A stretch of 64,000 nt of DNA from Nostoc indistinguendum CM1-VF10 (GCA_019359215.1 JAHHHS010000010.1:62001-126000), one strand, 5' to 3'; numbered from the stretch's first letter, positions 28,378 through 38,601 are shown. Made by a program: numbers and translations. Notes: generated from the letters alone by a model not told the origin.

Positions 28378-29484
28378 ATGGGTACTGTCTCCAAAGGAAA
28401 TGTCACCGTGGTATTGTTTTGCAAGCGTACTAGTTTATTGACTACTTCTATCTTGCTGGGGTTGATAGCTTTGCCAAGTATAGGATGGGCACAAAAAACC
28501 CCTGATATTAATTCATCCGATCTAACTCCTGCTTACCCATCTTCTGCACCGCCACCGCGAGTAGAACCTTTGCCCAATGAGCGAGGGGTGCAAGAAAATT
28601 CGCCAAAAACTGATTATCGTGTCGGTAACTTACTGGGAGATATTACTGACAATCTTTGGGTAGGTTCTTGGCGGGGACTATCGCGGATTGATCCTAAAAC
28701 TGGCAAGGTTATTTCTCGTGTTAGTTTACCAAATGTTGCCATTGGTGCTTTAGCCCAAGACAAAGTAGGACGTTTGTGGGTAGGAAGTTATGATGGACTG
28801 TTCCGAGTAGACCCCCGTACTAGCGAAATCACCGCGCAGAATTTATTTTTGCCTTCTAAACGGGTGTTGTCATTGTTAGTTGACAAACGGGGTTATTTGT
28901 GGACTGGAACCGATAGCGGTTTAGCCCTAATTAGTCCCGACCAAGGCTTGATTATGACAACATTAAAAAATCTGCCTGGTGTCAGCGCCAACACCATGAC
29001 TTTAGATGCTGAAGGTCAACTGTGGGTTGGTACACTTGATGGATTGGTGCGGGTAAATACTGCTAGTGCTGCGATTATGAAGCGGATAGCCAATTTACCA
29101 GGGACGACTGTCCAAGCTTTAGCTATCAGTCCAGAAGGATTAATTTGGGCAGGAATGCCAAATAATTTACTAGTTATTAACCCAAAAACTGGTGCAGTAG
29201 TGCGGTCTGTAACTCGCCTGCGTGGGCGTGATGTGACGGCGGTACGTTTTGCTAAAGATGGTAGTGTCTGGGTTGGGACTAACAATGGTTTGTTACGATT
29301 AAATCCAAATACAGGAGCTGTGTTAGATGCAGAAGTTGCTGGACTTCCTTCTAGTCGGGTTCTTGCCCTTGCACCTGACATCGCCAATAAATTATGGATC
29401 GGCACTAGTGAAGGTCTAGCTTGGTTAATGCCTAAAACCGACAGTGCAAAACCCCATATTGCTTTCAGTCGCGCCGTGAAGTAA
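28378..29484 (+). CDS. Exported beta-propeller protein with Reg_prop repeats
   Basis: A 368-residue protein with an N-terminal export signal ending near GWAQ (~39). After a proline-rich linker come about six or seven ~40-residue repeats. Each has the pattern LWVGTxxGLxRINPxTGxV (for example LWVGSWRGLSRIDPKTGKV and VWVGTNNGLLRLNPNTGAV), which is the two-component regulator propeller motif. Such propellers form sensor domains in histidine kinases, but here the propeller is free-standing, without kinase. A periplasmic binding or scaffold role is inferred. Confidence 0.85.
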   Translation: MGTVSKGNVTVVLFCKRTSLLTTSILLGLIALPSIGWAQKTPDINSSDLTPAYPSSAPPPRVEPLPNERGVQENSPKTDYRVGNLLGDITDNLWVGSWRGLSRIDPKTGKVISRVSLPNVAIGALAQDKVGRLWVGSYDGLFRVDPRTSEITAQNLFLPSKRVLSLLVDKRGYLWTGTDSGLALISPDQGLIMTTLKNLPGVSANTMTLDAEGQLWVGTLDGLVRVNTASAAIMKRIANLPGTTVQALAISPEGLIWAGMPNNLLVINPKTGAVVRSVTRLRGRDVTAVRFAKDGSVWVGTNNGLLRLNPNTGAVLDAEVAGLPSSRVLALAPDIANKLWIGTSEGLAWLMPKTDSAKPHIAFSRAVK

Positions 29485-29485
29485 C

Positions 29486-29605
29486 AAGTTAGGAGTTAAG
29501 AGTTAAGAGTTAGGAATTAGAAGTTATGAATTAAATTAAATCCTGAACTATTTACTCCTAACTCATCACTCCTAACTCAGCACTTCTAATTCAGCACTCA
29601 ACACT
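29486..29605. repeat. Heptamer repeats in inverted arrangement upstream of panB
   Basis: AGTTAGGAGTTAAGAGTTAAG-type heptamers (29489-29530) face ACTCCTAACTC-type units (29555-29590), forming a potential hairpin between the propeller gene and panB. They are related to those in the rbcL-rbcX spacer. Confidence 0.7.
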
Positions 29606-29611
29606 AAAAAA

Positions 29612-30382
29612 ATGGCAATTACTACCCAGCAATTAATTCAATGGAAACACCAAGGACGTACAATTGTGGCGTTGACCGCCTGGGATTATGCGATCGCTCA
29701 ACTCCTCGATGCAGCTGGTGTAGACTTAATCCTTGTGGGTGACTCTATGGCAGTAGTTCTAGGGTATGAAACAACACTGCCGATAACTTTGGATGAGATG
29801 ATATACCACGCCAAATCTGTGCGCCGTGGGGTTAAACGCGCATTAGTTGTTGTAGATTTACCATTTTTGACGTATCAAGAAAGTCTCCAGCAAGCGATGC
29901 ACTCAGCTGGGCGGGTACTCAAGGAAACGGGCGCTCAAGCGGTGAAATTGGAAGGTGGCTATCCAGCGATCGCAGAAACTATTGCTCATTTGGTAGAAGC
30001 TGGAATTCCGGTAATGGGTCATGTAGGTTTGACACCGCAATCAATACATCAACTGGGTTTACGACAACAAGGGAAAACCCAAGAAGCGAGTGAGAGAATT
30101 TTACTTGAAGCGATCGCTCTGGAACAAGCTGGTGTATTTTCTCTTGTTTTAGAGCATATCCCCGCAGATTTGGCAATGCAGATTACACAAAAACTCACAA
30201 TTCCTACAATTGGTATCGGTGCAGGAACTCACTGCGATGGACAGGTTTTAGTTACCTCAGATGTAATTGGACTTACCGAGAAGCATCCACCATTCGCCAA
30301 AGTTTATACAAACTTGCGGGAAACGATTACTAAAGCTGTGCAAGATTATGCTGTAGAAGTGCGCGATCGGAAATTTCCATAA
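29612..30382 (+). CDS. panB: 3-methyl-2-oxobutanoate hydroxymethyltransferase
   Basis: A 256-residue TIM-barrel protein with the PanB signatures: [27 protein letters not shown] near the start, metal-binding aspartates, VKLEGG (~112), [12 protein letters not shown] (~131) and [14 protein letters not shown] (~200). It transfers a one-carbon unit from methylene-tetrahydrofolate to 2-oxoisovalerate, the first step of pantothenate synthesis. Length is normal. No other pan gene is adjacent. Confidence 0.96.
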   Translation: MAITTQQLIQWKHQGRTIVALTAWDYAIAQLLDAAGVDLILVGDSMAVVLGYETTLPITLDEMIYHAKSVRRGVKRALVVVDLPFLTYQESLQQAMHSAGRVLKETGAQAVKLEGGYPAIAETIAHLVEAGIPVMGHVGLTPQSIHQLGLRQQGKTQEASERILLEAIALEQAGVFSLVLEHIPADLAMQITQKLTIPTIGIGAGTHCDGQVLVTSDVIGLTEKHPPFAKVYTNLRETITKAVQDYAVEVRDRKFP

Positions 30383-30513
30383 GTATGGAATTTACAATCA
30401 AAAAATACAAGAAGCTGCCAAATAGCTAGTTTCCCATCTGGGATAATTTATGCAATCAGAGAGCAGCACATTATAAAATTGCTGAAGTTCAAAATTGTGC
30501 CTTAACATCTAGA

Positions 30514-31329
30514 GTGAAAACTGACAGCATCTTTTATCGTTTATTTCAAGAATTTCCCAGTATCTTCTTTGAACTGATTGGTAATCCTCCTGAAACTGCA
30601 AATACCTATCAATTTTCTTCAGTTGAAATCAAACAAACTGCCTTTAGAATAGATGGTGTATTTCTTCCCACTCAAAACGAAGAAAATCCCATTTATTTCG
30701 TCGAAGTTCAATTTCAAGCAGATTTAGATATTTATTTGCGCCTAGTTTCAGAAGTATTTCTCTATTTACGGCAAAATAAATCTAAAAATTCTTGGCGAGG
30801 AGTGGTGATTTATTCCAGAAGAAATATAGATACTGGTGAACGACGAGATTGCCACGAATTCTTCAACAGCAATCGTATTAGTATAATTTACTTGGATGAA
30901 TTAGGCGAAGCTGCATCACTACCAATAGGTATTGCTACCCTAAAATTAGTAATTGAAAATGAAGATACAACTATTACTACCGCCAGAGAACTAATTAACC
31001 GTACTAAACAAGCGGTAAATTTGCAACTACCACAAAAACAATTACTAGAATTAATAGAGACAATCTTAATTTATAAATTGCCTAACATAAGTCGAGAGGA
31101 GATAGAAGCAATGTTTGGGTTAAGTGAATTGAAGCAAACACGGGTTTATCAAGAAGCTAAACAAGAAGGCAAAGAAGAAGGCAAACAAGAAGGTCGTTTT
31201 GAGGCAAAGTTAGAAGCTGTACCTAAACTGCTAGCATTAGGTTTAAGTGTGGAACAGATATCACAGGCGTTAGATTTGGATGTTGCACAAGTCCAGCAAG
31301 CACTACAGCAAAGCCCTCTAAATGAATAA
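30514..31329 (+). CDS. Rpn/DUF2887-type PD-(D/E)XK nuclease-like protein
   Basis: The 271-residue protein starts at a GTG and matches the DUF2887 family abundant in Nostoc: SIFYRLFQEFPSIFFELIG, then FRIDGVFLPT and IYFVEVQFQAD, which supply the D...E-x-Q nuclease-like core at ~50-70. A long charged C-terminal helix with KQEGKEEGKQEGRF-type repeats (~213-232) precedes a final helix. The family is related to recombination-promoting Rpn nucleases. A role in recombination or mobile element biology is inferred. Confidence 0.85.
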   Translation: MKTDSIFYRLFQEFPSIFFELIGNPPETANTYQFSSVEIKQTAFRIDGVFLPTQNEENPIYFVEVQFQADLDIYLRLVSEVFLYLRQNKSKNSWRGVVIYSRRNIDTGERRDCHEFFNSNRISIIYLDELGEAASLPIGIATLKLVIENEDTTITTARELINRTKQAVNLQLPQKQLLELIETILIYKLPNISREEIEAMFGLSELKQTRVYQEAKQEGKEEGKQEGRFEAKLEAVPKLLALGLSVEQISQALDLDVAQVQQALQQSPLNE

Positions 31330-31445
31330 ATTCAGACAAGCGATGTTTAGCGACAAGCCTTTTTGCATCTAAGCATTTTAGATTAACGCGATCGCTATCT
31401 TAACTACAAATATCAGCTAGAAACCCCATACTTGGAGGTGCAGCA

Positions 31446-32136
31446 ATGGTACAACAAGTTACACCAGGAATCACCATCAAAGTCATCTACCCGGAAAGCG
31501 ACGGACAGCCAATGGCAGATAATACAGAACAATTTGCATGGATTGTCAAAATCAAAGAAAATTTAGAAATCCTATTTGCATCGCAAACTGATGTATTTAT
31601 CGCCGGAGATTTGTTTTGGTATCCAGTTAAAGAAAGCCCGAATATTAAACAAGCACCTGATACAATGGTGATTTTTGGCAGACCAAAAGGAAAACGGGGT
31701 TCTTATTTACAGTGGGATGAAGATAATATACCCCCACAGGTAGTATTTGAAATTCTCTCACCAGGTAATACCCTCAAAGAAATGACTAAAAAATTGCAGT
31801 TTTACCAGCGTTACGGCGTGGAAGAATATTATATTTATGATCCAGCTAAAAACGATTTAAATGGCTTGCTGCGTTCTGGGGATAGTTTTGAAGTTATTGA
31901 AGAGTGACTGGGTAAGTCCGCGTTTGGGAATCCGTTTTACATTAACACCGGATACGCTGGAAATTATTTCTCCCACCGGACAAAAGTTTTTGTCACCCGT
32001 AGAAATTGACCAGTTACGGGAACAAGAACACCAAGCAAAGGAAGCGGCTTTAAAAGAATTAGAAAAAGAGCGCGATCGCTATCAAGAATTGCTAGCTAAA
32101 CTCAAAGAAAAAGGAATCGATACGGATAATTTATAA
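31446..32136 (+). pseudogene. Frameshifted Uma2-family PD-(D/E)XK protein
   Basis: The first frame (to the TGA at 31905-31907) covers most of a Uma2 (DUF820) domain: VFIAGDLFWYP, APDTMVIFGRPKGKRGSY, PPQVVFEILSPGNT and YGVEEYYIYDP, with its nuclease-type D and E residues. The remainder (SDWVSPRLGIRFTL, then a charged coiled coil ending KEKGIDTDNL) is in another frame from about 31899. Total length leaves one extra base modulo 3, so a small indel such as loss of a few bases near 31903 broke the gene. The core fold might still be made as a 153-residue product. Confidence 0.85.
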
Positions 32137-32244
32137 TCGCTGATGTTCTATTTATAGAAGTAATCATAAGTTTATCTCTTTTATTGATTTTTACTTCTAT
32201 GATGCTGATAAATACTTATAATATTAGGAACTAAAAATTTAACT

Positions 32245-33561
32245 ATGGAACAACAACCGATACAAGTAATTGGAGGTGGACTAGCTGGAACTGAAGCAGC
32301 TTGGCAAATAGCCCAAGCTGGAGTCCCGGTAATTCTCCATGAAATGCGTCCAAAACGCTTCAGCCCTGCTCATCATACAGAACATTTGGCAGAATTAGTG
32401 TGTAGTAATTCCTTCGGAGCAATGGCAAGCGATCGCGCAGCTGGATTATTGCACGAAGAATTACGCCAACTCGGTTCTATTGTCATCTCGAAAGCTGATG
32501 AACACGCCGTACCCGCTGGTGGGGCGCTGGCAGTAGACAGGGGACAATTTGGCCAAGACTTGACTCAAACTTTAGCCAGCCATCCTTTAATTGAATTTCG
32601 CCGGGGTGAAGTGTCTGCGATTCCTGAAGGGATTGTGGTTTTGGCAACTGGACCTTTAACGAGTCCCGACTTAGCCCAAGATTTGCAACGCTTTACCGGG
32701 ATGGAATACCTGAGCTTTTTCGATGCAGCTAGTCCAATCATTATGGGAGAATCGATTAACCGTGATATTGCCTTTATGGCATCACGTTATGACAAAGGTG
32801 AAGCCGCTTATCTGAACTGCCCAATGAATAAAGAGCAGTATTTGCACTTTAGAGAAGAACTTTGTAAAGCAGAACAAACAGAACTCAAAGGTTTTGAACG
32901 GGAAACGGCGAAATTTTTTGAAGCTTGTTTACCTATTGAAGAACTAGCACAGCGTGGGGAAGACACCATGCGCTACGGCCCCCTAAAACCAGTGGGATTG
33001 TCAGATAATCGCACCGGGGAACGTCCTTATGCTGTGGTGCAGTTACGACAAGAAGATAAAGCCGGCCAACTGTGGAATATGGTAGGATTCCAAACTAACC
33101 TGCGCTGGGGTGAGCAAAAGCGAATATTTCAGTTAATTCCGGGTTTGGAAAAGGCAGAGTTTGTCCGATTGGGAGTGATGCACCGCAATACTTTTATTAA
33201 TGCTCCCCAGCTAATGCATCCTACTCTGCAATTTAAAGAGCGTCCAACATTGTTAGCTGCTGGACAGTTGATTGGTACTGAAGGCTACACTGCTGCGGCT
33301 GCGGGTGGCTGCTTGGCGGGAATTAATGCAGCGCGGCTAGCCTTGGGTAAAGAAGCTTTGGTTTTACCACCAACAACAATGATGGGTGCGTTATTGGAAT
33401 TTATTAGTTCCGCTTCACCGAAGCATTTCCAACCAATGCCGCCCAACTTTGGCATTTTTCCCGAACTGGGTGCGAAAATCAAAAGTAAGCAGGAGCGTTA
33501 TGGACGTTACCGCGATCGCTCTTTAACCGATCTAGCAAACTGGAAAGCTAATCGGAATTAA
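32245..33561 (+). CDS. trmFO: Methylenetetrahydrofolate-tRNA-(uracil-54-C5) methyltransferase
   Basis: A 438-residue flavoprotein starting with the FAD-binding [16 protein letters not shown] (~8-23). The family hallmarks [16 protein letters not shown] (~53, catalytic cysteine region), [20 protein letters not shown] and [12 protein letters not shown] are all present. It makes 5-methyluridine at position 54 of tRNA using methylene-tetrahydrofolate rather than S-adenosylmethionine. Length is normal and the gene stands alone. Confidence 0.96.
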   Translation: MEQQPIQVIGGGLAGTEAAWQIAQAGVPVILHEMRPKRFSPAHHTEHLAELVCSNSFGAMASDRAAGLLHEELRQLGSIVISKADEHAVPAGGALAVDRGQFGQDLTQTLASHPLIEFRRGEVSAIPEGIVVLATGPLTSPDLAQDLQRFTGMEYLSFFDAASPIIMGESINRDIAFMASRYDKGEAAYLNCPMNKEQYLHFREELCKAEQTELKGFERETAKFFEACLPIEELAQRGEDTMRYGPLKPVGLSDNRTGERPYAVVQLRQEDKAGQLWNMVGFQTNLRWGEQKRIFQLIPGLEKAEFVRLGVMHRNTFINAPQLMHPTLQFKERPTLLAAGQLIGTEGYTAAAAGGCLAGINAARLALGKEALVLPPTTMMGALLEFISSASPKHFQPMPPNFGIFPELGAKIKSKQERYGRYRDRSLTDLANWKANRN

Positions 33562-33697
33562 TGGGAATTGGGAATTGGCTTGTTCTCCTAATCTCCCTGC
33601 CCCCTGCCCCCTTGCTTCTTCCCCACTCACTATTTAATAAAACTTCAAATAGGTTTATTATCCTTTAAAATCTTTTGCAGAGATTTAGGCAAGATAT

Positions 33698-34099
33698 ATG
33701 GCTGATATTGTTGATATTGCAGTTACGGCTGAGTCTTTCAAAACCCTGGTGGCCGCTGTACAAGCTGCTGGTTTAGTTGAAACATTAAAAAGTCCTGGCC
33801 CGTTCACTGTCTTTGCACCAAATGACGATGCTTTTGCCAAGTTACCGCCGGGAACTATCCAAACTCTGTTACAGAATATTCCCCAGCTAACGCGGATATT
33901 AAAGTATCATGTCGTTCCAGGAAAGCTGCTAAGGGGTGATTTGGCAGAACTCGGTACGGTTAATTCTGTGGAAGGTTCACCTATTAAAATTCATTCTTCT
34001 GATGGTTTTGAAGTGAAAAATGCCACGGTTTTAGCAGCAGATATCGAAGCTGATAATGGTGTGGTACACGTTATCGATACCGTGATTTTACCGGGTTAA
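33698..34099 (+). CDS. Fasciclin (FAS1) domain protein
   Basis: A 133-residue single FAS1 domain: [17 protein letters not shown], the H1 box [15 protein letters not shown] (~37-51), YHVVPG (~70) and the H2-type [10 protein letters not shown] at the end. No signal peptide is present, so it appears cytoplasmic or exported by another route, unlike many FAS1 adhesins. Single-domain cyanobacterial members are common and often stress-related. A terminator hairpin follows at 34106. Confidence 0.93.
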   Translation: MADIVDIAVTAESFKTLVAAVQAAGLVETLKSPGPFTVFAPNDDAFAKLPPGTIQTLLQNIPQLTRILKYHVVPGKLLRGDLAELGTVNSVEGSPIKIHSSDGFEVKNATVLAADIEADNGVVHVIDTVILPG

Positions 34100-34105
34100 T
34101 TTAGC

Positions 34106-34128
34106 TAGGGTGGGTGTTTTCCACCCTA
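34106..34128 (+). terminator. Terminator-like hairpin after the fasciclin gene
   Basis: Stem TAGGGTGG / CCACCCTA (8 bp, perfect) with a seven-base loop, six bases after the stop codon. Only a weak T-rich tail follows. Confidence 0.7.
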
Positions 34129-34307
34129 CTTCTCCAAAATCTTTATAATTAACTAACTATTGGGAGTATCAAAACGCAACTCAATAGTTTAAATTATGTT
34201 ATATTTACAATGTGATTACTCACTCATTTGTTAATATATATTATTTCGTTATTTTAAAATAAAATAAATTAAAGTCTTAAAAAGCTAACACCTATCTCAA
34301 CAAATTA

Positions 34308-34643
34308 ATGCTCGATTTAAACACTTTAGCTGAGTTTTCTCGTGGCAACTGCATAAGTATTTGTGCGTTTCTCGTACCAGCGAACTTGCTTGTCACAATT
34401 TTAACCATAAGCCTGGTAGCCTTACGTCGTCCATCGCATCAAGTGTGGCAATCTGCTGGAATTGCTAGCTTTTTCGCTTCTGTAATGATATTGCACGTAT
34501 ATACTTGGTTCATGATTGGCGTGGTGATGGCTCCTACTTATATCTTGCTGTGGTTAGCAATCACCTGTTTAGTGACTAATTTGGCAGCAATTCTTTTTCA
34601 AAGACGCTACAGTAACAGTCCTAGCCTTTCTAACAACGCCTGA
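34308..34643 (+). CDS. Small multi-pass membrane protein
   Basis: A 111-residue protein with three or four hydrophobic segments (~15-40, ~48-65, ~68-95) and short polar ends. No named family was recognised; small hydrophobic proteins like this are frequent in cyanobacteria. It is an isolated gene with AT-rich flanks. Confidence 0.65.
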   Translation: MLDLNTLAEFSRGNCISICAFLVPANLLVTILTISLVALRRPSHQVWQSAGIASFFASVMILHVYTWFMIGVVMAPTYILLWLAITCLVTNLAAILFQRRYSNSPSLSNNA

Positions 34644-34805
34644 AATTCACACCTACTCTCCACAACATAAAGATGGTGACTGAATTTTAAGCTGTTACAC
34701 ATTTAACTTGAACATTTACATAAAGGATGATGACTGATAACCGTCAACAGTTAACAGTTAACGACCGTAAAGACTGTTTATACAATTTAGGCGCGCATCA
34801 CCTTA

Positions 34806-34857
34806 GATTTTAAATTTTGGATTTTGGATTGAAAAATTTAAAATCCAAAATTTAAAT
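34806..34857. repeat. Inverted repeat hairpin downstream of murF
   Basis: TTTAAATTTTGGATTTTG on the left is mirrored by AAAATCCAAAATTTAAA on the right with a short spacer. It may serve as a terminator for murF, which ends at 34882, and it resembles the AAAATCC heptamer family. Confidence 0.7.
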
Positions 34858-34881
34858 GACGTTGGGTTTGTAGCGGTAGAT

Positions 34882-36237
34882 TCATTTGGTAAATTCTGCA
34901 CGTAATTGACTGACTACTTGATCTAGCCCCACGGAATGGGCGGCTTTGAATAGTAAACGATCGCCTGTTTGCACAAATGTCTTTAACCTAGCTACCAAAT
35001 CACCATGAGTTGCAAAGCACTCAGATGGGATACCCTCAGCACTAAGGGCAATCGCTTCGGCATCTTTTCCATCTACCAAAACCAACAACCCGTCTAAATT
35101 CAATTTTCGCACTGTTTCTCCCACTTGTTGGTGCAACTGCTGCGATCGCTCTCCTAATTCTTTCATTGCACCCAATACAGCAATCTTCCGTTTTCCGGGT
35201 GTATCTGACAATAATTGCAATGCTGCGATCATAGCTTCTGGTGCAGCATTATAAGTTTCATCTAAGATTACCACATCGTTGGGTAAGGTAAACTGCTGCG
35301 ATCGCCCTGTAGGCATATCTACCATCACACCTGCTTTCAGGCTTGCCCAATTGATCCCCAACACCTTTGCCACCGCTAAAGCTGCCAAGAAATTAGTCGC
35401 ATTGTGACGACCAGGTAAAGGTAAAGGTAGTTGGATTCCGGCAACTTCTACAGTGTCGTTATCAATTAATTGCCCTTGGATATCCCCACCAGAAAAGCCG
35501 TAAGTTAAAACTTCTCCGTGCCAAAATTTTGCTGCTGTGGCCATTAATAAAGGATTGTCGTGGTTGAGAATTGCCACACTATCAGCAGACATTTCGGCTA
35601 ATAACTCACATTTTGCCTCAGCGATCGCTTCTTCAGAACCTAATAATTCAATATGTGCCGTCCCCACATTGGTAATCACTCCAATTGTTGGACGCGCTAT
35701 TTGTGTCAGTTCAGCAATTTGTCCCCTACCCCGCATCGCCATTTCAATCACGGCGTAGTCATCTTCTGCACCAAGTTGTAGGAGAGTTTTCGGGACACCA
35801 ATTTCGTTGTTGTAATTTTCATAAGTTTTGTGAACTCGTCCCTTTGTTGCCAAAACTGCCGCAATTAATTCTTTAGTAGTAGTTTTACCTACAGAACCTG
35901 TTACGCCAATTACAGGAATGTTAAAGCGATCGCGCCACCATCTACCGATTTGCTGATATGCTTTGAGAGTGTCTTTTACCTGCAATACCGGAAAACCAGG
36001 GTTTTCGTATTCAAAATCTACAATTGCAGCTAAAGCACCCTTGGCGATCGCAGTTTGCACAAATTCATGTCCATCAAACTTATCGCCTCGCAAAGCTAAA
36101 AATACTTCACCTGGCTTCAGGGTACGGCTATCTGTTTGTATACCGCAACTGACTTGTGTTAAAGCAGTTTCAGATAAGTTTATAGGACTGGGCAAAAGAA
36201 TTTCAACCAGTTGGGTTAGGGTGGCAGAACAACGCAT
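34882..36237 (-). CDS. murF: UDP-N-acetylmuramoyl-tripeptide-D-alanyl-D-alanine ligase
   Basis: The 451-residue protein has the Mur ligase layout: an N-terminal UDP-binding domain (GIQTDSRTLKPGEVFLALRG in pieces), the ATP loop GVTGSVGKTTTKELI (~113-127) and YNNEIGVP. AIIEMAMRGRGQI-like and the C-terminal domain follow, with LDETYNAAPEAM (~318). It adds D-Ala-D-Ala to the peptidoglycan precursor in the cytoplasm. It has normal length and an intact active site. Confidence 0.96.
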   Translation of the reverse strand: MRCSATLTQLVEILLPSPINLSETALTQVSCGIQTDSRTLKPGEVFLALRGDKFDGHEFVQTAIAKGALAAIVDFEYENPGFPVLQVKDTLKAYQQIGRWWRDRFNIPVIGVTGSVGKTTTKELIAAVLATKGRVHKTYENYNNEIGVPKTLLQLGAEDDYAVIEMAMRGRGQIAELTQIARPTIGVITNVGTAHIELLGSEEAIAEAKCELLAEMSADSVAILNHDNPLLMATAAKFWHGEVLTYGFSGGDIQGQLIDNDTVEVAGIQLPLPLPGRHNATNFLAALAVAKVLGINWASLKAGVMVDMPTGRSQQFTLPNDVVILDETYNAAPEAMIAALQLLSDTPGKRKIAVLGAMKELGERSQQLHQQVGETVRKLNLDGLLVLVDGKDAEAIALSAEGIPSECFATHGDLVARLKTFVQTGDRLLFKAAHSVGLDQVVSQLRAEFTK

Positions 36238-36367
36238 AGGTAATTTACAATTTAAAGTTCAAAATTAGAAACTCGAATTATGACACAATACTGCATTGAA
36301 CAACAAGATTTACGACTTATCGACAAAGATGCGAATCTAAGGCTAGTCACAATAACACCAAAAATAG

Positions 36368-36394
36368 TGCCAAAGAAGTTCAGCTTCTTTGGCA
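36368..36394 (-). terminator. Strong hairpin terminator
   Basis: A perfect 11-bp stem TGCCAAAGAAG / CTTCTTTGGCA with a five-base loop lies 54 bases after the TerB-like stop on the minus strand. A short U-run follows in that direction. Confidence 0.85.
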
Positions 36395-36447
36395 CACGTT
36401 GTTTATAAGCTATTTATATAATTTAATTAAGCATATCTTTTATCGCC

Positions 36448-36894
36448 TTATCCCCGGTTTTTAATTACGCTTACTTGCACAATTTGTATAGCTATTTCAC
36501 TAGAAAGGCCTAAAGCTTGATATAAATCATTTAAGAAGTTTTTTTCTTCTTCAGCTACGATGCCTTCAGCTAAGACTAAATCGGTGGCAACCGCAAAGGC
36601 CGATTCCCGCAAGTCTTGAGATAGAGAATCTTTTGCTGCATTAAATAAACTATTAAAGCCATCCCCTTGGAGAATGCCCAATATTTTCTCAAACAGCTTG
36701 TTCATCATCTCATGGGGATAACTTTTAAAAAGTTTCATCCGAGACAGCACAAAAGTGAGATAATTTGCCTGTTCAACAGAAAGGTAACCGTCTGACGCTG
36801 TTGCCACCAAAATAATGACAGCAAAAGCTTCTGCTGGATTGAGTGCTGTTTGGGTTTGGTTTTCTGTGCCCAACACAGCGTCGAATAGATCCAT
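36448..36894 (-). CDS. TerB-like helical protein
   Basis: A 148-residue all-helical protein. Residues ~18-60 (AEAFAVIILVATASDGYLSVEQANYL in pieces) and ~95-140 (AFAVATDLVLAEGIVAEEEKNFL) hold two acidic helix-loop repeats resembling the metal-binding TerB (tellurite resistance) fold. In cyanobacteria such proteins occur alone, without the ter operon, and their role is unsettled. A short membrane peptide gene lies upstream on the same strand. Confidence 0.8.
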   Translation of the reverse strand: MDLFDAVLGTENQTQTALNPAEAFAVIILVATASDGYLSVEQANYLTFVLSRMKLFKSYPHEMMNKLFEKILGILQGDGFNSLFNAAKDSLSQDLRESAFAVATDLVLAEGIVAEEEKNFLNDLYQALGLSSEIAIQIVQVSVIKNRG

Positions 36895-37070
36895 TGTAGT
36901 AACTCCTTGTTAGAGTCTCAATGGCGCTACAGTTACCTGTATGTTTGGTGGATTTCCAGGTAAAGCTGCAACGCAGTGAGACTTTCATGCTTTAGTGTTC
37001 CCAGGATTTCTTCACGGCGAACACTTGCAGCCAATGGTTTTTGGCAAGAGCTACACTGCCATTTGTAAAC

Positions 37071-37208
37071 TTAGCGTTCTCCTGTCTTTTCTATTGTTTC
37101 AATTACCGCCAAACCTATACCAGAGCCTGCTATTAACAGGACTACTGATATCAAATAAGCGTTGGTCAGCATCCGTAGGGCTTCATCGAAAAAAATGTAG
37201 GTGGTCAT
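37071..37208 (-). CDS. 45-residue single-pass membrane protein
   Basis: Minus-strand frame from ATG at 37206-37208 to TAA at 37071-37073. It starts MTTYIFFDEALRML, then a hydrophobic helix (YLISVVLLIAGSGIGLAVI, residues ~18-36) and a charged tail ending TGER. An AGGTGA ribosome site sits six bases before the ATG. It precedes the TerB-like gene by 176 bases. The composition, start signals and position support a real small gene; function unknown. Confidence 0.6.
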   Translation of the reverse strand: MTTYIFFDEALRMLTNAYLISVVLLIAGSGIGLAVIETIEKTGER

Positions 37209-37680
37209 TGCTTCACCTTTTGAATTTTGTGTTGCTAGTACTTTTTATTTCTCCACACACCGACAGGTGAATTTCGCCGAGAAACTGCTAGCAATTGCAT
37301 CTTAACAAAACTTTAGCTCTTTAAGAACACATTTTAAACTTTTTCTTTCTGAAGATTTGATGAATTATAGAAAGCCTTGTAAAAGAAATTACTTAGTTTG
37401 AGTTTAAAGCAAAAGTTGTGTCACCCTAGATTTACGTAAAGACAGTTGTTAAACTGGTCAACTAACTCACAAATAATCATGATAATAAATATCTAAAAAT
37501 TGCTTATTTTTACGGACTATGCTGTGAAATCTAAAGAAAATATACAAGAAGATTCCCGGTTTCTCAGAGAAACCGGGAATCTGAGCTACAAATCAAATAG
37601 GATTACTATGATCTCAGTGCATATACAAAAGTGACTCAATTACGAATTCAGAGATTTTACCTAAAAAAAGAAGAAAGTCC
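37209..37680. other. Intergenic region with a perfect palindrome
   Basis: Besides the 31-base palindrome at 37551 and the promoter of the small membrane gene near 37209, it is AT-rich with no gene. Confidence 0.45.
37551..37581 (-). terminator. Perfect 15-bp palindrome downstream of the deacetylase gene
   Basis: GATTCCCGGTTTCTC and its exact reverse complement are separated by a single A. It lies 100 bases after the deacetylase stop on the minus strand. Its sequence looks like a dispersed Nostoc palindrome that may double as a terminator. Confidence 0.65.
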
Positions 37681-38601
37681 CTAAAGTAAACAATGTTCAA
37701 TTGTCGCTACAACTGATTGAGAAAGAGAATCAAAGTCATAACCACCTTCTAAGCCAAACAAAATTTTACGAGTTATCCCTAGACAATAATCAGTAAATAA
37801 ACCATAGTCTTCTGGCTGCAAATTAATATTTGCCAAAGGATCTGCGGCATTGCCATCATAACCAGCACTTACAATCAGCAAATCAGCTTGAAAATCGGCT
37901 AAAAACGGTATTACTTGTTTTTCAAATAGTGGTTGATATACTGCAATATCACTACCAGGGCGTACAGGTAAATTTAATACATTATTATGAAAGCCGCGTT
38001 CTGTCGCTCTCCCAGTACCGGGATAGCATGGGTACTGATGTAGCGAACAGTAGGCGATGCGTGCTTCAGTTTCAACGATCGCCTGAGTCCCATTACCGTG
38101 ATGCACATCCCAATCGAGGATGGCGACGCGGTTAATTCCGGGTTGTTCGAGGGCAAATAAAGCTGCGATCGCTGCATTAGAAAATAGGCAAAAGCCCATT
38201 CCCGCATCACTTTCTGCATGATGTCCTGGGGGACGCGCTAGTACAAAAGCTGGATTAGCCGACTTTAACACAGCCTCAACTCCATCCAACCATGCACTAA
38301 CTGCCAACAATGCCACATCATAACTGCGAGGGGAAACTGGCGTATCTCCATCCAAAGGACCGCCGCCACTAGAAGCGATTTGCCAAAGTTTTTTGATATA
38401 GGCTGGGCTATGTGCTCTAACCAACACAGACATCAGCGATGGCTGTTCTGATGCTGGTGTAGGCGATCGCCAGGCAATTCTATCTGCGAATGTCGCTGCT
38501 TTTAGGGCAGTAGCGATCGCACTTAAACGTTCTGGTTTTTCGGGATGGTATTTTCCAGTCTTGTGGTCTAAAAATTCGTCGGAATAGATGACTGGCAGCA
38601 T
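37681..38601 (-). CDS. Histone deacetylase-superfamily hydrolase
   Basis: A 306-residue protein of the acetoin utilization/histone deacetylase family. It starts with SDEFLDHKTGKYHPEKPERL and carries the catalytic ARPPGHHAESDAGMGFCLFSNAA (two histidines, ~125) in pieces. The zinc motif DWDVHHGNGTQ (~165) follows, as do VSAGYDGNAADPLA (~245) and GLEGGYD. Bacterial members deacetylate small amines or proteins. It has all metal ligands and normal length. Confidence 0.94.
   Translation of the reverse strand: MLPVIYSDEFLDHKTGKYHPEKPERLSAIATALKAATFADRIAWRSPTPASEQPSLMSVLVRAHSPAYIKKLWQIASSGGGPLDGDTPVSPRSYDVALLAVSAWLDGVEAVLKSANPAFVLARPPGHHAESDAGMGFCLFSNAAIAALFALEQPGINRVAILDWDVHHGNGTQAIVETEARIAYCSLHQYPCYPGTGRATERGFHNNVLNLPVRPGSDIAVYQPLFEKQVIPFLADFQADLLIVSAGYDGNAADPLANINLQPEDYGLFTDYCLGITRKILFGLEGGYDFDSLSQSVVATIEHCLL

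Noticed and set aside
28378..29484. Propeller gene as part of a hybrid histidine kinase
   Set aside because: The gene ends after the propeller with no membrane helix or kinase domain following.
29612..30382. Possible pantothenate operon
   Set aside because: Only panB is present; neighbours are unrelated accessory genes.
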